From NCBI RefSeq assembly GCF_002979775.1, contig NZ_PCPR01000008.1, positions 1 through 64,000 of the forward strand: a DNA stretch of 64,000 nucleotides. Direction: 5' to 3'. Positions 8,715 through 15,963 of the stretch are shown in pieces. The DNA is from Arthrobacter sp. MYb23. Its GTDB lineage: Bacteria > Actinomycetota > Actinomycetes > Actinomycetales > Micrococcaceae. The notes under the pieces were generated by a model. The model saw only the letters and a list, made by a program, of their open reading frames with translations. It did no database searches and was not told the origin of the DNA. Within the stretch, counting starts at the first letter, position 1, and each line of letters begins with the position of its first letter. Both the position numbers and the translations under genes were made by a program.

Positions 8715-9209
8715 CTAGTAGTCAATCCTGGAATCAAGCGTGTTCCAGGTGTTGAACGGCTGGAGGGCCTCCGGAGCCTGGGGGTCGCCCAGTTCCAGCT
8801 TGGCTACCGGCATCAGCGCGTCCCGGTTGTCGTTCTCGAAGTATTCGTAGAAGACGGCGTCGTCGAAGCCGACGGATGCGGCGTCGTGACGGTCTGCGGC
8901 AAAGAACACGCGGTCCACGCGTGCCCAGAGAGCGGAAGCCAGACACATGGGGCATGGCTCGCAGCTGGTGTAGAGGGTTGCTCCGCTGAGATCGAAGGTT
9001 CCGAGTTCGCGGCAGGCATTACGGATGGCCGTGACTTCTGCGTGTGCGGTGGGATCGTTCGTTGCGGTGACGCGGTTGACGCCTTCGAAGGCTCGTCCGT
9101 CCGCGCTGACAATGACGGCGCCGAAGGGGCCTCCACTGTTAAGGACATTGGCTGTTGCCAGCTCAATGGATGTGGCCAGGAATTGCTCGGCCGTGACGGT
9201 TGTACTCAT
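8715..9209 (-). CDS. guaD: Guanine deaminase (cytidine-deaminase fold)
   Basis: A 164-residue zinc deaminase converting guanine to xanthine and ammonia. It has the CDA-fold motifs: H56-A-E58 (zinc ligand and proton shuttle) and PCPMC with Cys86 and Cys89, in the order TSCEPCPMCLASALWARV. The length and the C-terminal segment FYEYFENDNRDALMP, which in the Bacillus-type enzyme closes over the swapped active site, fit GuaD better than TadA. SD AAGGAAG precedes the ATG. It leads the guaD-permease pair and is divergent from the 8-oxoguanine deaminase, so two purine deaminases share one control region. Confidence 0.88.
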   Translation of the reverse strand: MSTTVTAEQFLATSIELATANVLNSGGPFGAVIVSADGRAFEGVNRVTATNDPTAHAEVTAIRNACRELGTFDLSGATLYTSCEPCPMCLASALWARVDRVFFAADRHDAASVGFDDAVFYEYFENDNRDALMPVAKLELGDPQAPEALQPFNTWNTLDSRIDY

Positions 9210-9420
9210 GTTGCGACTTCCTTAGTGCTGAGGAAGCCAGGTGACCTGTTTGGGGGCGCTACAGAGATGAGCTCCAGTTAGCTTGGTTACCAGGCTTCAG
9301 CATGTGCGATGAAGGTTAAGTTGCGCCTGGTAGATAGCTTCCCGAGGTCCGGGTGCCCGCCTTTGGCAGTTAGAGCGTAACACCAGGTTTGTGAGCCGCG
9401 CCATAGTTTTTTGAAAACTT

Positions 9421-9439
9421 AATTTCGTCATGCGAAATT
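9421..9439. promoter_or_regulatory. Palindromic operator candidate between guaD and 8-oxoguanine deaminase
   Basis: AATTTCGTCATGCGAAATT is a perfect 7-bp inverted repeat around a 5-base spacer, in the only AT-rich stretch of the 412-base divergent gap (9210-9621). Size, symmetry and position suit a dimeric repressor. The rest of the gap shows no gene. Confidence 0.45.
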
Positions 9440-9621
9440 ACTTGCGCTGAGATTCTGGTGCCCGAATGTGACCGGAACCCGCCCGCGGGCGTTGACGGCC
9501 GCCGTCGAGCATTCTACGCTTTTTGGACTGGGCCGCGTTCTGACGGTCCGGCAACCTGGATCAGCAGACAGGGCCTAACTGAGCTGGAACGCGTACACGC
9601 CGACCAGACAAGGAACCTGTC

Positions 9622-10968
9622 ATGACCCCACTTTGGATCAAGAACCCGCTGGGTATCTTCACCGCAAACGACCTCGACGCCGGCGGCGGCCTGGTGGTTT
9701 CCGAGTCCGGCACCATCCTTGAGCTGGTGCCTTCGGGCGGGCAGCCTTCTGTGCCATGTACCGTCTTCGACGCCTCCGCCCACGTGGTTCTCCCCGGTCT
9801 GATCAACACGCACCACCACTTCTACCAAACCCTCACCCGCGCGTGGGGGCCCGTGGCCAACGCTCCCCTGTTCCCCTGGCTGCAGAACCTGTACCCGGTG
9901 TGGGCCCGGTTGACTCCTCGAAGCCTCGAGCTTGCCGTGCAGGTTGCACTGGCTGAGCTGCTGCTTTCCGGCTGCACCACCGCGGCCGACCACCACTACC
10001 TGTTCCCCGACGGCATGGAAGATGCAATCGACATTGAGGTGGCCGCAGTACGGGCCATGGGAATGCGGGCCACCTTGACCCGCGGCTCCATGACGCTGGG
10101 CGAGGACGACGGCGGGCTGCCGCCCAGGACCACGGTCCAGTCACCCGAGGCGATCCTTGCGGACAGCGAACGGCTCATTCGTCAGTATCACGAGACCGGT
10201 GATGGGGCTGTTGTGCAGATCGCCCTTGCCCCATGCTCGCCGTTCTCAGTAACCAAGGAAATCATGGCCGAAGCAGCGGCGATGGCTGAGCGGTTCGATG
10301 TCCGGCTGCACACGCACCTTGCCGAGACGATCGATGAGGAAGACTTCTGCAAATCCATGTTTGGACTGCGGACCGTGGACTACCTGGAATCCGTGGGCTG
10401 GTTGGGTTCACGTACCTGGCTTGGACACGGCATCCACTTCAACGACGAGGAGATCGCCAGGCTGGGAGCCGCCGGCACCGCCGTCGCACATTGCCCCACT
10501 TCCAACATGCGGCTTGCATCCGGCACCGCGCGCGTCCTGGAACTTGAGGCAGCAGGCGTCCCCGTGGGGCTGGGAGTGGACGGATCGGCGTCGAACGATG
10601 CCTCCAACATGATCCTCGAAGCACGGCAGGCCTTGTACTTGCAGCGCTTGCGGTATGGCGCATCCGTGCCCGTGGAACGTGCACTGGGATGGGCCACCCG
10701 TGGCTCCGCCGCCGTTTTGGGGCGCTCTGACATCGGCCAGTTGGCTCCTGGACTTCAGGCGGACCTGGCCTTGTTCAAGCCCGACGAGCTGCGGTTCTCC
10801 GGCAGCCACGATCCCGTAGCCGCATTGCTGCTCTGCGGCGCCGACCGCGCTGACCGGGTAATGGTGGGTGGTGTTTGGCGCGTGGTTGACGGCGCGATTC
10901 CCGGGCTGGACGTTGCGGGGCTCATCGCTGAGCACTCGGCGGCGGCGCGGAAGTTGGTTGCGGGGTAG
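9622..10968 (+). CDS. 8-oxoguanine deaminase (amidohydrolase)
   Basis: A 448-residue amidohydrolase-superfamily enzyme of the TrzN/SAH-deaminase-like branch. Metal ligands are visible: HxH in INTHHHF (His64, His66), HTHLAET near 232, LGHGIHF near 272, and the Asp of GVDGSASND near 320. The stretch HHHFYQTLTRAW with LFPWLQNLYPVW is typical of characterised 8-oxoguanine deaminases, which make urate from 8-oxoguanine and give an entry to uricase that bypasses xanthine dehydrogenase. SD AAGGA precedes the ATG. Divergent from guaD and followed by a palindromic repeat. Other aminohydrolase substrates (isocytosine, guanine) cannot be excluded, but context agrees. Confidence 0.85.
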   Translation: MTPLWIKNPLGIFTANDLDAGGGLVVSESGTILELVPSGGQPSVPCTVFDASAHVVLPGLINTHHHFYQTLTRAWGPVANAPLFPWLQNLYPVWARLTPRSLELAVQVALAELLLSGCTTAADHHYLFPDGMEDAIDIEVAAVRAMGMRATLTRGSMTLGEDDGGLPPRTTVQSPEAILADSERLIRQYHETGDGAVVQIALAPCSPFSVTKEIMAEAAAMAERFDVRLHTHLAETIDEEDFCKSMFGLRTVDYLESVGWLGSRTWLGHGIHFNDEEIARLGAAGTAVAHCPTSNMRLASGTARVLELEAAGVPVGLGVDGSASNDASNMILEARQALYLQRLRYGASVPVERALGWATRGSAAVLGRSDIGQLAPGLQADLALFKPDELRFSGSHDPVAALLLCGADRADRVMVGGVWRVVDGAIPGLDVAGLIAEHSAAARKLVAG

Positions 10969-11000
10969 CTCTGTTTGCGGGTTTGGCTGGGCTCCGGTTC

Positions 11001-11054
11001 GGGGGTTCCCTGCGCGAGATGCCGTGCGCACGGCACTTTTCGCAGGGAACCCCC
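11001..11054. repeat. Nested palindromic repeat, family 2, copy A
   Basis: Outer arms GGGGGTTCCCTGCG (11001-11014) and CGCAGGGAACCCCC (11041-11054) enclose an inner perfect palindrome TGCCGTGCGCACGGCA. It lies between the convergent 8-oxoguanine deaminase and lipoprotein genes and may work as a terminator. Related copies are at 13031-13090 and 14105-14158. Confidence 0.8.
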
Positions 11055-11088
11055 GGAACGGGTCGGTTTAGTTAGATCGCCCGCTCAG

Positions 11089-12708
11089 TTAGATCGTGAT
11101 CTTGTAAACGTGATGCGTGTACTCATTCGCGAACGAATCCGTGAACTTGCCGCCTGATAGCTGGAGGGTACGGCCTTCGCCCACCACCTCCACCTGGGTC
11201 CCAGTGATTCCCGCAGGAAGCGTGAACGTCTTTGAGCCCGTGGCACCGTTCAGTCCGATGCCCGCGAAGAGGTAAGCGCTGCCGTCCTTGGCCTTGAGCA
11301 TGGTGTCCGTACCTGCAGCTCCTGCGTTCCACACATAGCTTTGGGTGTTGAGGACAGGGGCCAACGCCTGAATGCCTGTCAGCGCAGCCTTGATCTTCGC
11401 CTTGCGGTCAGCCGGGATGTTCACCAGCGAGTAGTTACCGTACGCCGGATCGTTGTTGTGCTGGAAGATGCTGATACCGCGGGCCTCGTGAATGATGCCC
11501 GACCACATGGCACCTTCCATCTGCTCAGGGGTGATGGTCCTGGCGTTCGACTCAGTCAAATAAGGTCGCGCCGATTCGACGAACACCCAATTCGGCTTCG
11601 CCCCAGGGGTTGCCTGGTATGAACGCATCCGGTCAATCTGCCACCCGTACGCTGCACTCGCGGCCGGGTTCGCTCCCGCAGGCCAGGCAGGGGAAGCCTT
11701 GATCGCATCGCCCACAGGCGGACTGGTGTAGGCGTAGTTGTCAGCAGAGGAGAAGTCCACTGCGGACAGGAAGTCGTCCATGGTCCCGCTGGCCCACCAT
11801 GTCCCCAGGATGCCCTTGCCGTAGTTGGCATTGATGGGCCGGCCATCACCGTAGGCGCGAATCTTCGCCACAAGGTTCTTCATCTGCTGCAAATGCTCCT
11901 GGGTATTGCTCCCGGAACAGCTGAGGCCCATATCGCACTCGTCGTACGTAGCCCAGCCGACAACCCCGGTGTTGGTACCCACTTCGGCGCGGGTCCATTC
12001 CTGGCCCGCGATGACGAGCATGCCGGTGTTGGTGATGGACGTCAACGTGGAGCCATCGTGTTCAGCCTCCTGGTAGACATTCACGCCGATGTCCTTCAAC
12101 TGGGCAGCATGCTCCGGCTTCCCGAAGAAGACGCTCACGGGGAACAGGTTGGGGTTGTTCAGTTTCGCTGCACCCGGGAACTTCGACCAGTACGCCGGCC
12201 CGCCATCCCAAGGTACCCGGGCCAAGTTCGTGAGGCTGCCAGAGGGCGGAGGCGAGGTGGGTGAGGGGGTCGGGGTGACTGTTGGGGTGGGAGTTGGGGT
12301 TGCCGTTGCGGTGCGAGTCGGCGTCGGAGTGGGCGTTGGGGTCTGCGTCGGTGTTGGGGTCGCCGTGGCGGTGCGAGTCGGCGTCGGGGTCGCCGTGGCG
12401 GTGCGAGTCGGCGTCGGCGTGACAGTCGGCGTAGCCGTCGCAGTACGCGTCGGCGTCGGTGTTTGGGTCGCCGTGGCGATACGAGTCGGCGTCACTGAAG
12501 GCGTAGCCGTCGCAGTACGCGTGGGCGTCGGCGTCGTCGTGACTGTCGGGGTAGCCGTGGCAGAGCGGGTAGGCGTTGGAGACGGGTTGGCGGTTGTCGC
12601 GCTCGGCGATGGTGCCGTGGCGGTTGTGGACGGCGTCGGCGTCGGCGTCGTGCACCCTGCGAGGGTCAACGCGATCACCGCCCCAAGCATTGAGACCTTG
12701 AGTTTCAT
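11089..12708 (-). CDS. Secreted lipoprotein with Thr-Pro repeat linker and putative TIM-barrel domain
   Basis: A 539-residue protein. It has a lipoprotein signal (MKLKVSMLGAVIALTLAGC; lipobox LAGC, lipidated Cys19), then about 130 residues of near-pure Thr/Pro/Ala/Arg repeat (TPTPTRTATATP units), then a folded domain of roughly 375 residues. That domain has Trp-rich strands (VIAGQEWTRAE, GTWWASGTMDDF, PNWVFVESARPYL) and ends in a beta-sandwich-like tail. The layout suggests a surface-tethered glycoside-hydrolase-like barrel, but I cannot assign a family. The ATG at 12708 is chosen because the signal peptide begins there and AAAGGAAC lies upstream; the frame stays open further upstream without a signal. 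The linker is encoded by a DNA minisatellite. Confidence 0.75.
   Translation of the reverse strand: MKLKVSMLGAVIALTLAGCTTPTPTPSTTATAPSPSATTANPSPTPTRSATATPTVTTTPTPTRTATATPSVTPTRIATATQTPTPTRTATATPTVTPTPTRTATATPTPTRTATATPTPTQTPTPTPTPTRTATATPTPTPTVTPTPSPTSPPPSGSLTNLARVPWDGGPAYWSKFPGAAKLNNPNLFPVSVFFGKPEHAAQLKDIGVNVYQEAEHDGSTLTSITNTGMLVIAGQEWTRAEVGTNTGVVGWATYDECDMGLSCSGSNTQEHLQQMKNLVAKIRAYGDGRPINANYGKGILGTWWASGTMDDFLSAVDFSSADNYAYTSPPVGDAIKASPAWPAGANPAASAAYGWQIDRMRSYQATPGAKPNWVFVESARPYLTESNARTITPEQMEGAMWSGIIHEARGISIFQHNNDPAYGNYSLVNIPADRKAKIKAALTGIQALAPVLNTQSYVWNAGAAGTDTMLKAKDGSAYLFAGIGLNGATGSKTFTLPAGITGTQVEVVGEGRTLQLSGGKFTDSFANEYTHHVYKITI
12255..12640. repeat. Coding minisatellite (Thr-Pro linker)
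   Basis: About 385 bp of imperfect tandem units of roughly 6, 12 and 30 bp built from GTCGGCGTCGGGGT and GCCGTGGCGGTGCGA. On the minus strand it encodes the Thr/Pro linker of the lipoprotein; on the plus strand the same DNA would read Val-Gly repeats. Unit lengths are multiples of three, so copy-number change keeps the frame. Confidence 0.85.
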
Positions 12709-13030
12709 GACGTGTGTTCCTTTTGGGATAGCAGCCAGACTTTCGCTGCTGCGGCGCCGGACTCCCACTCCCGACGTTTTGTCACCTGCGAAGGCAGGGA
12801 TAACAGCCGGGGCACAAGTCCCGGCACAGCTCGATGACGAGCATCATTTTTTACTCGACATGCTGCGGTACGACGCGTGCGGACATACTGCCCGGCGCCA
12901 TCGAGCGAGCAAGCGCAACCCGTCAGTCGGGGCCGCCACGGCCATCAGGACCCATGAGGGCGACCGTCAGCCCAGCTTACGTGAAGCCCTCAGCAACCTG
13001 CCGATTGTTACGTGGATCACATCACGCCAC

Positions 13031-13090
13031 TTCGATGGTTCCCTGCTCAGGATGCCGGGCGCACGGCACGGCACGCAGGGAACCATCGAA
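13031..13090. repeat. Nested palindromic repeat, family 2, copy B
   Basis: Perfect 16-bp outer arms TTCGATGGTTCCCTGC (13031-13046) and its complement (13075-13090) around a degenerate inner palindrome (ATGCCGGGCGCACGGCA). It lies in the 447-base gap 12709-13155, upstream of both flanking genes (lipoprotein minus, AbiEi-like plus), so it is not a simple terminator here. The gap otherwise holds only small hairpins near 12785-12835 and no gene I can support. Confidence 0.8.
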
Positions 13091-13155
13091 GCTAGTTCTC
13101 CACATAGGCCAACTCACCCCTGTGCCAGCCCTCCGCTTCATTCGAGTCTTGACTC

Positions 13156-14094
13156 ATGACGAAGAGCATCAATAACCAGCTTCCCGCGGAAATGGACCTG
13201 TGGCGGACCAACGAGCTGCACGAACTGGGGATCAACGACCGACGGATTTCCTTGCTGGTCCGCTCCGGAGAACTAGTTCGGCTACGCCGCGGGTGCTATA
13301 TCCGCGGCAGCACGTGGACAGCCCAAAAGCCGTGGATCCGCAGTCTGCAGCTCGTTGCCGCGCACGCACACGGAACGCTCACGACGTCGGCCGGCAGCTC
13401 TGTTTACAGTCACACCTCGGCCGCGCGCCTCCACGGCTTGTTCCTGTGGAACGTGGATGACAAAGTCCACATCACTACGGAAACCACCACATCATCCACA
13501 TCTCATGGCGGGGACGTTGTTCCACACACCCGCCCGCTGGCACTGAAGGGCGGCGTGGCTTTCATGCAAGGCATGCCCTGCACCACTTTGGAGCAGACCG
13601 TGGTGGACTGCTGCCGGATACTGAGCTACAAACAAGCCTTGGTGCTCATGGACCACGCACTCAGAAAGGGTGCCGATGCCGCCAAGCTGCAGGAGATGTG
13701 TGCGTCGCTAGCCGGATGCAACGGCGTCCTGACCCTTCGCCGGGCCCTGGAGAATGCGGATGCCAGGTCAGAGTCACCCGGGGAAACCCTCACCCGCGAG
13801 TTGCTCCAGCGGCTGCAGATAGACCTGCCCGAACCGCAGGTGGAGGTCACGTCAGCGGAAGGCCGCCATCGGTTGGACTTTGCCTGGAGGAAGAAAAAGG
13901 TGGCTCTGGAGTTTGACGGAAGGGTGAAGTACTTCGATTACGCCCCCACCGACGAGGTGATTTACCAGGAACGGCTGCGCGAAAAGGCTTTGAGCGAGCT
14001 CGGATGGACGTTCATTCGAATCAAGTGGCAGCACTTATTCCGGGAACAAGAGTTCAAAACGAGCGTGCTGAGGGTTCTGCGCGGGACGAGCTAG
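13156..14094 (+). CDS. AbiEi-type antitoxin-domain protein with C-terminal DUF559/Vsr-like nuclease fold
   Basis: A 312-residue protein. Residues about 10-70 are a winged-helix AbiEi_4-like N-terminus (WRTNELHELGINDRRISLLVRSGELVRLRRGCYI). The middle matches the AbiEi family (SHTSAARLHGL, MPCTTLEQTVVDCCRIL). The C-terminal 90 residues resemble a DUF559/Vsr-type PD-(D/E)xK fold: GRHRLDFAWRKKKVALEFDG supplies Asp and Glu-x-Asp, and WTFIRIKWQHL is the final strand. No AbiEii-like toxin gene is next to it, so it is an orphan. Such genes are common in Arthrobacter and their role is unknown. Family 2 palindromes flank it on both sides. Confidence 0.75.
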   Translation: MTKSINNQLPAEMDLWRTNELHELGINDRRISLLVRSGELVRLRRGCYIRGSTWTAQKPWIRSLQLVAAHAHGTLTTSAGSSVYSHTSAARLHGLFLWNVDDKVHITTETTTSSTSHGGDVVPHTRPLALKGGVAFMQGMPCTTLEQTVVDCCRILSYKQALVLMDHALRKGADAAKLQEMCASLAGCNGVLTLRRALENADARSESPGETLTRELLQRLQIDLPEPQVEVTSAEGRHRLDFAWRKKKVALEFDGRVKYFDYAPTDEVIYQERLREKALSELGWTFIRIKWQHLFREQEFKTSVLRVLRGTS

Positions 14095-14104
14095 TGCCCA
14101 ATAC

Positions 14105-14158
14105 GGGGGTTCGCTGCCAACAGTGCCGTGCGCACGGCATGCCACGCAGGGAGCCCCC
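14105..14158. repeat. Nested palindromic repeat, family 2, copy C
   Basis: GGGGGTTCGCTGC and GCAGGGAGCCCCC flank the inner palindrome TGCCGTGCGCACGGCA, identical in copy A. It starts 10 bases after the AbiEi-like gene stop. Confidence 0.8.
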
Positions 14159-14238
14159 GGAACGGGCAAACCATGAGCCGGGCAAACCACGAGCCGCGCG
14201 CAGAGTGGGCAGACAGAAACGGCGCGTGGCAGCGGAAA

Positions 14239-14270
14239 GGCGGACGACACCTCCCCAGGTGTCGCCCGCC
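14239..14270. terminator. Hairpin downstream of the small gene
   Basis: GGCGGACGACACCT pairs with AGGTGTCGCCCGCC across a CCCC loop (one internal mismatch). It lies about 50 bases past the stop of the minus-strand 58-residue gene and can end its transcript. Confidence 0.55.
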
Positions 14271-14321
14271 TCATTTGGCTCTGTTGCGCAGAGTCCGCAC
14301 CCCCTGAATGCAGGAAAGATC

Positions 14322-14498
14322 CTAGGGGCGCTGCCGGCCGAACACCGGGAGCGCGCGCAGCCAACGGGAGAACCCGCCGGCTTTGCGGTCACAGTCGGCC
14401 GGAATGTAGAAGTCGGGATCTGTTGCACCGAAGGGCAGGTACAGCTCCTGACCCGGCGCCGGGAATTCCACGACGTTGTTCGTATCCTTCGAGTCCAT
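14322..14498 (-). CDS. Small protein of 58 residues, function unknown
   Basis: The frame starts MDSKDTNNVVEFPAPG and ends in a basic, aromatic tail (GGFSRWLRALPVFGRQRP). An excellent Shine-Dalgarno (GAGGAGGAACAG) sits directly before the ATG at 14498, a plausible sigmaA promoter lies about 70-95 bases upstream, and a hairpin follows the stop: a complete small transcription unit. The frame runs further upstream, but that part is Cys-rich with no SD and is not supported. No signal peptide or membrane helix. The acidic N-terminus with a Trp/Arg-rich end might suit a small regulator or stress protein; this is inference only. Confidence 0.65.
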   Translation of the reverse strand: MDSKDTNNVVEFPAPGQELYLPFGATDPDFYIPADCDRKAGGFSRWLRALPVFGRQRP

Positions 14499-14563
14499 CT
14501 GTTCCTCCTCTTTCTCATACAAGCAGTTTCCGCACTTCGGAAAACTTTTATTGTTATGTGGAA

Positions 14564-14593
14564 AGTGTAGGCAGCTCAGAAACGCAGCGTCAA
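14564..14593 (-). promoter_or_regulatory. sigmaA-type promoter for the small gene
   Basis: On the minus strand TTGACG (14593-14588) is followed after 18 bases by TACACT (14569-14564), giving a start near 14557 and a leader of about 58 bases. That leader contains a small hairpin (TTTCCG/CGGAAA). Confidence 0.5.
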
Positions 14594-14749
14594 GACCCTC
14601 GTCAGAGCAAAGAGAGTCGCCCCGGTCACATTTGGATGGTTCATAACGATCCTTGGGAACCCATATACACAAGACGAAATAGTGCGCTACTCTCGAATGA
14701 GTTCGTGGCGTAGGTCACGTAACCTGAGAGCAGCAGGCAGGGTCGTAAT

Positions 14750-14781
14750 GAGCTGGCATCCATGGATGCTGGCTCTTTTTT
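14750..14781 (+). terminator. Rho-independent terminator 90 bases before uricase
   Basis: GAGCTGGCATCC (14750-14761) pairs with GGATGCTGGCTC (14764-14775, two G-U pairs), then six Ts. No plus-strand protein gene ends here; the nearest upstream stop is at 14094, with an opposing gene in between. It therefore probably ends a short leader or small RNA. The rest of 14499-14868 holds only this leader and the small-gene promoter. Confidence 0.6.
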
Positions 14782-14834
14782 GTTGGGTCGGCTCCACCAG
14801 AAACGCAGTGGAAACACGCGCTTAATTTCATTGA

Positions 14835-14850
14835 TGGAACCTAGGTTCCA
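14835..14850. promoter_or_regulatory. 16-bp perfect palindrome upstream of uricase, IclR-type operator candidate
   Basis: TGGAACCTAGGTTCCA lies 18 bases before the uricase ATG. Its half-sites TGGAA...TTCCA match those of the E. coli IclR operator consensus (TGGAAATNATTTCCA). An IclR-family gene lies downstream at 17703-18458, which makes it the obvious candidate ligand. Confidence 0.55.
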
Positions 14851-14868
14851 CCTCACAGAAGTTGGGAT

Positions 14869-15783
14869 ATGACCATGAGCAACAACATCGTCCTCGGCGA
14901 AAACCAGTACGGCAAAGCAGAAGTCCGCGTCGTCAAGGTCACCCGGGATACCGACCGCCACCACATCGAAGACTTGAACGTCACCTCGCAGCTGCGGGGC
15001 GACTTCCAGGCGGCCCACCTCCAAGGCGACAACGGCCACGTCGTTGCCACCGACACCCAGAAGAACACGGTTTACGCCTTTGCCCGTGAAGGCGTCGGTT
15101 CCCCCGAGTCCTTCCTGCTGCGCCTCGCAGACCACTTCACCGGCGGCTTCGACTGGGTTACCGGCGGACGCTGGGAAGCCGAGGCCTACAGCTGGGATCG
15201 TATCCAGGCCCACGGCGAGGGACACGACCACAGCTTCGTCCGCAACGGACAAGAGGTGCGCACCGCCGTCGTCGTCCGCGATGGCGCAACCACGCACCTT
15301 ATTTCCGGTCTCAAGGACCTGACCGTCCTGAAGACCACGCAGTCCGGTTTTGTTGGTTACCCGCGGGACAAGTACACCACCCTGCCGGAAACCACGGACC
15401 GCATTCTGGCCACCGATGTATCCGCCCGCTGGCGCTACAACACCAACACGGACTTCGCCGGCACGGACTTCAACAAGAGCTACGAGGACATCAAGGCACT
15501 CCTGCTTGAAGGCTTCACCGAGAACTACTCCCACGCCCTGCAGCAGACGCTGTTCGACATGGGCAAGAAGGTCCTGGAAGCACACAGCGAAGTGGACGAG
15601 ATCAAGTTCTCCATGCCCAACAAGCACCACTTCCTGGTTGACCTGAGCCCGTTCGGCCTGGACAACCCCAACGAGGTCTTCTTCGCCGCGGATCGCCCGT
15701 ACGGCCTCATCGAAGCAACCGTTCAGCGCGAGAACATCGATGCTGCACCCGTTGCCTGGAGCGGCATCGCCGGCTTCTGCTAG
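14869..15783 (+). CDS. Factor-independent urate oxidase (uricase)
   Basis: A 304-residue uricase oxidising urate to 5-hydroxyisourate and H2O2. It has two tunnelling-fold repeats; the catalytic Lys16 (QYGKAEVR) and Thr61 (VVATDTQKNT) fit the Lys-Thr dyad, and NKHHFLVDL supplies the His. Blocks such as DTQKNTVYAFA, TDRILATDVSARWRYN and ADRPYGLIEAT agree with the Arthrobacter globiformis enzyme as I recall it. Full length. Start at 14869, or two codons later at 14875; the SD is weak. A palindromic operator candidate and a terminator-like leader lie upstream, and an NCS2 permease follows in the same direction. Confidence 0.93.
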   Translation: MTMSNNIVLGENQYGKAEVRVVKVTRDTDRHHIEDLNVTSQLRGDFQAAHLQGDNGHVVATDTQKNTVYAFAREGVGSPESFLLRLADHFTGGFDWVTGGRWEAEAYSWDRIQAHGEGHDHSFVRNGQEVRTAVVVRDGATTHLISGLKDLTVLKTTQSGFVGYPRDKYTTLPETTDRILATDVSARWRYNTNTDFAGTDFNKSYEDIKALLLEGFTENYSHALQQTLFDMGKKVLEAHSEVDEIKFSMPNKHHFLVDLSPFGLDNPNEVFFAADRPYGLIEATVQRENIDAAPVAWSGIAGFC

Positions 15784-15820
15784 ACCGCACCAAAGCAGTA
15801 AAACCGCACCATCTCAAGGA

Positions 15821-15875
15821 TTTGTGTGCAGGTCCCCCCAAACGGCGCCCCGTAAAGGCCGGACCTGCACACAAA
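15821..15875. other. 15-bp perfect inverted repeat between uricase and permease
   Basis: TTTGTGTGCAGGTCC (15821-15835) and GGACCTGCACACAAA (15861-15875) with a 25-base loop. No T-run follows, so it is more likely an RNA-processing or partial-termination hairpin within the uricase-permease transcript than a strong terminator. Confidence 0.55.
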
Positions 15876-15939
15876 CCCAACCCCAAAAAACCCAAGATTT
15901 TGTTAGCCAGACACAGTTAGCCAGACGAAGACGTCTGCC

Positions 15940-15963
15940 ATGAACCCAGAAAGTCTGCCATGA
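15940..15963 (+). other. Possible leader peptide of 7 codons coupled to the permease start
   Basis: ATG-AAC-CCA-GAA-AGT-CTG-CCA-TGA begins inside the first of two direct copies of GTCTGCCATGAAC and ends with an ATGA overlap onto the permease ATG at 15960. Neither ATG has a strong SD, so translation of the upstream frame is unproven. A second short duplication (GTTAGCCAGAC) lies just before it. Confidence 0.3.

Noticed and set aside
12255..12640. CRISPR-like array
   Set aside because: Units are contiguous, variable and in frame, with no unique spacers and no cas genes.
12780..12840. Riboswitch upstream of the lipoprotein (series of small hairpins)
   Set aside because: Stems are present but I could not match any known conserved core; too weak to list.
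12089..13159. Val-Gly repeat protein on the plus strand
   Set aside because: It is the complement of the Thr-Pro minisatellite; the minus strand has a signal peptide, SD and folded domain.
14715..14775. TPP riboswitch look-alike (CTGAGAG ... GTAATGAGCTGGC)
   Set aside because: The conserved GAACCTG and pyrophosphate-helix parts are missing and the downstream gene is unrelated to thiamine.
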